Positions 62,882-64,000 of a stretch of DNA of 64,000 nt are shown here, in pieces. The stretch is taken from contig NZ_SULM01000004.1 in the NCBI RefSeq assembly GCF_005250615.1, positions 310,001 to 374,000 on the forward strand, given 5' to 3'. The translations under genes were made by a program, and so were the position numbers. The notes beneath the pieces are model-generated. The model did not search any database. It worked only from the letters and a program-made list of their open reading frames with translations, and was not told the DNA's origin. The DNA comes from Pseudomonas rhizoryzae (GTDB lineage Bacteria; Pseudomonadota; Gammaproteobacteria; Pseudomonadales; Pseudomonadaceae). The first letter of the stretch is position 1. Each line of letters starts with the position of its first letter.

Positions 62882-64000
62882 CCACCGCGGCAGGCCGGGG
62901 CGAAGGGCGGCTCTTCGCGCAGTTCGATCAGCAGCGGCAGATCGTTCGGCGCCTCGGCGAGCAGCGCCTGTAGATGATCCAGGTCCCGGGCGCGCTCGGC
63001 CGCGCAACCGAAGGCCCGCGCCAGGGCGATGAAGTCCGGGGTGACCAGGTCGACGCCCAGCGGCGTGATGTCCCGGCGCTCCATGTAGCGGCGGATCTCG
63101 CCGTAGCCGTGGTTGTTCCACAGCAGGATGACGATGCCGATCCGCGCCTCCACGGCGCTGGCCAGTTCGCTGAGGGTGAATAGCAGACCGCCGTCGCCGA
63201 CCAGGCAGACCACCGGGCGCGCGGGATCGGCCAGCCGGGCACCCAAGGCCGCCGGCAGGCCATAGCCCAGGGTGCCGTAGCCGGTGGAGGCATTGAACCA
63301 GCGGCGCGGGCCGTCCAGCTCCACCAGGTGATTGCCGGCGTAGACGGTCTGGGTGGAATCGCCGACGTAGCGGGCGTCCGGCATGGCCGCCTGCAGCCGC
63401 TCGAACAGGGCGCGGAAGTGCGCCCAGCCGGCGAATTCCTCTATGAGTGCCGCCTGGACTGCGGCGGTGCGCTGGGCGCCTGGCCCGCTCGGGTCCAGTT
63501 CCCGCGCCGGCAGGCGTGCGAGCAGGCCGCGCAGCGCTGCCTGGGCATCGCCCACCAGGCCCAGCCAGGGCTGGTGGTTGGCTACCAGCATCCGTGGGTC
63601 GAGGTCGATGCGGATCAGGTCGCCGGTCAGCCGGAAGCCGCCGTCGAAGACCACGTCGTAGTCGGTCTCGCCCAGCTCGGTGCCGACCGCGAGGATGACG
63701 TCCGCCGCCTGTGCCAGCTCGCGCACCGGCGGCAGCGCCTGGTTGCTGCCCAGGGCCAGGGGATGGCCAGGCGGAAGCAGGCCCTTGGCATTGATGGTGG
63801 TGGCGGTGGGGGCATCCAGCGCCGCGGCCAGGGCGCGGACCTCGGCGGCTGCGCCTTGGCAGCCACCGCCGATCAGCAGCAGCGGCCGCTGTGCTTCCCG
63901 CAAGCGGGCCGCCGCGCGGTCGAGCAGGGCGGCTGCCGGTTCCGGGCGCGCCAGGCTAGGCCGCGGCGCCAGGGCCAGGTGGTCGGCCGGCGCGGTGATG
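62878..64000 (-). CDS. TPP-dependent enzyme, acetolactate-synthase-like, partial
   Basis: C-terminal 374 residues of a thiamine-pyrophosphate enzyme; the 5' end is beyond the window. Central domain (PLLLIGGGCQGAAAEVRAL, then LAVGTELGETDYDVVFDGG) and the TPP motif VGDGGLLFTLSELASAVEARIGIVILLWNNHGYGEIRRY. The NN-HGYGEIR form resembles 5-guanidino-2-oxopentanoate decarboxylase (AruI) of arginine transamination, which I consider likely but not proven. Overlaps the P450 stop by four bases in the opposite strand. Confidence 0.85.
   Translation of the reverse strand, partial: ITAPADHLALAPRPSLARPEPAAALLDRAAARLREAQRPLLLIGGGCQGAAAEVRALAAALDAPTATTINAKGLLPPGHPLALGSNQALPPVRELAQAADVILAVGTELGETDYDVVFDGGFRLTGDLIRIDLDPRMLVANHQPWLGLVGDAQAALRGLLARLPARELDPSGPGAQRTAAVQAALIEEFAGWAHFRALFERLQAAMPDARYVGDSTQTVYAGNHLVELDGPRRWFNASTGYGTLGYGLPAALGARLADPARPVVCLVGDGGLLFTLSELASAVEARIGIVILLWNNHGYGEIRRYMERRDITPLGVDLVTPDFIALARAFGCAAERARDLDHLQALLAEAPNDLPLLIELREEPPFAPACRGG

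Noticed and set aside
1-64000. CRISPR arrays and tRNA genes.
   Set aside because: I saw no regularly spaced repeats or cloverleaf sequences in the window.

Overview
The window reads as Pseudomonas chromosome. It has high-GC core genes in the usual pseudomonad order (4.5S RNA, dnaX-ybaB-recR, anr-hemN), and it carries sfnG, ppnP, msrPQ and pdxB. I cannot name the species from sequence alone. One block, about 5.5-17.3 kb, is visibly poorer in GC, densely packed with small minus-strand genes, and bounded by an 84-bp direct repeat. It is an integrated mobile element.

Layout. 0.1-5.4 kb: a tightly overlapping plus-strand operon (glycosyltransferase, UDP-galactopyranose mutase, clan-A glycoside hydrolase, MsbA-like ABC exporter) that probably makes and exports a galactofuranose-containing glycan. 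5.4-17.3 kb: the 4.5S RNA gene ffs with an 11.7-kb element integrated in its 3' half. The element has a tyrosine integrase beside attR, a serine recombinase, a winged-helix replication/regulatory protein, two ribbon-helix-helix-type proteins and a zinc-ribbon protein. It also has a tail tape-measure protein next to a Dit-like tail-tip protein, but no capsid, portal, terminase, tail tube or lysis gene that I can recognise. Two cargo genes sit beside attL. I read it as a probable phage satellite of an unusual kind that carries its own tail-length and tail-initiation proteins. 17.4-25.3 kb: replication and repair genes (dnaX, ybaB, recR), two abutting MITE-like elements, an AraC/GyrI regulator, anr, hemN with a perfect Anr box, and a small alpha/beta hydrolase.

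25.5-40.4 kb is a sulfur-acquisition region: metQNI, sfnG (dimethylsulfone monooxygenase) followed by a five-gene branched-chain-amino-acid-type ABC transporter, a chemoreceptor with a sigma-28 promoter, a methyltransferase, a second MetQ, a DmoA/NtaA-type flavin monooxygenase and a solute-binding protein without a signal peptide. 40.5-55.4 kb is mostly housekeeping: TerC, AcnA, RlmM, TusA, an SGNH hydrolase, a large MscS channel, MATE pump, PdxB, PpnP, an exonuclease, a cysteine-cluster protein, a START protein and MsrPQ. 55.6-64 kb carries accessory metabolism: fused DhaK-DhaL kinase, a frameshifted GH65 phosphorylase with a PfkB kinase, a DUF2238 membrane protein, a CYP152-type peroxygenase and a TPP enzyme cut by the window edge.

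The most novel part is the ffs-integrated element. Its ends, integrase arm sites (TGTGTGACA repeats on a 13-bp period on both sides) and operator-like repeats can be read directly from the sequence. Its satellite lifestyle is inference.
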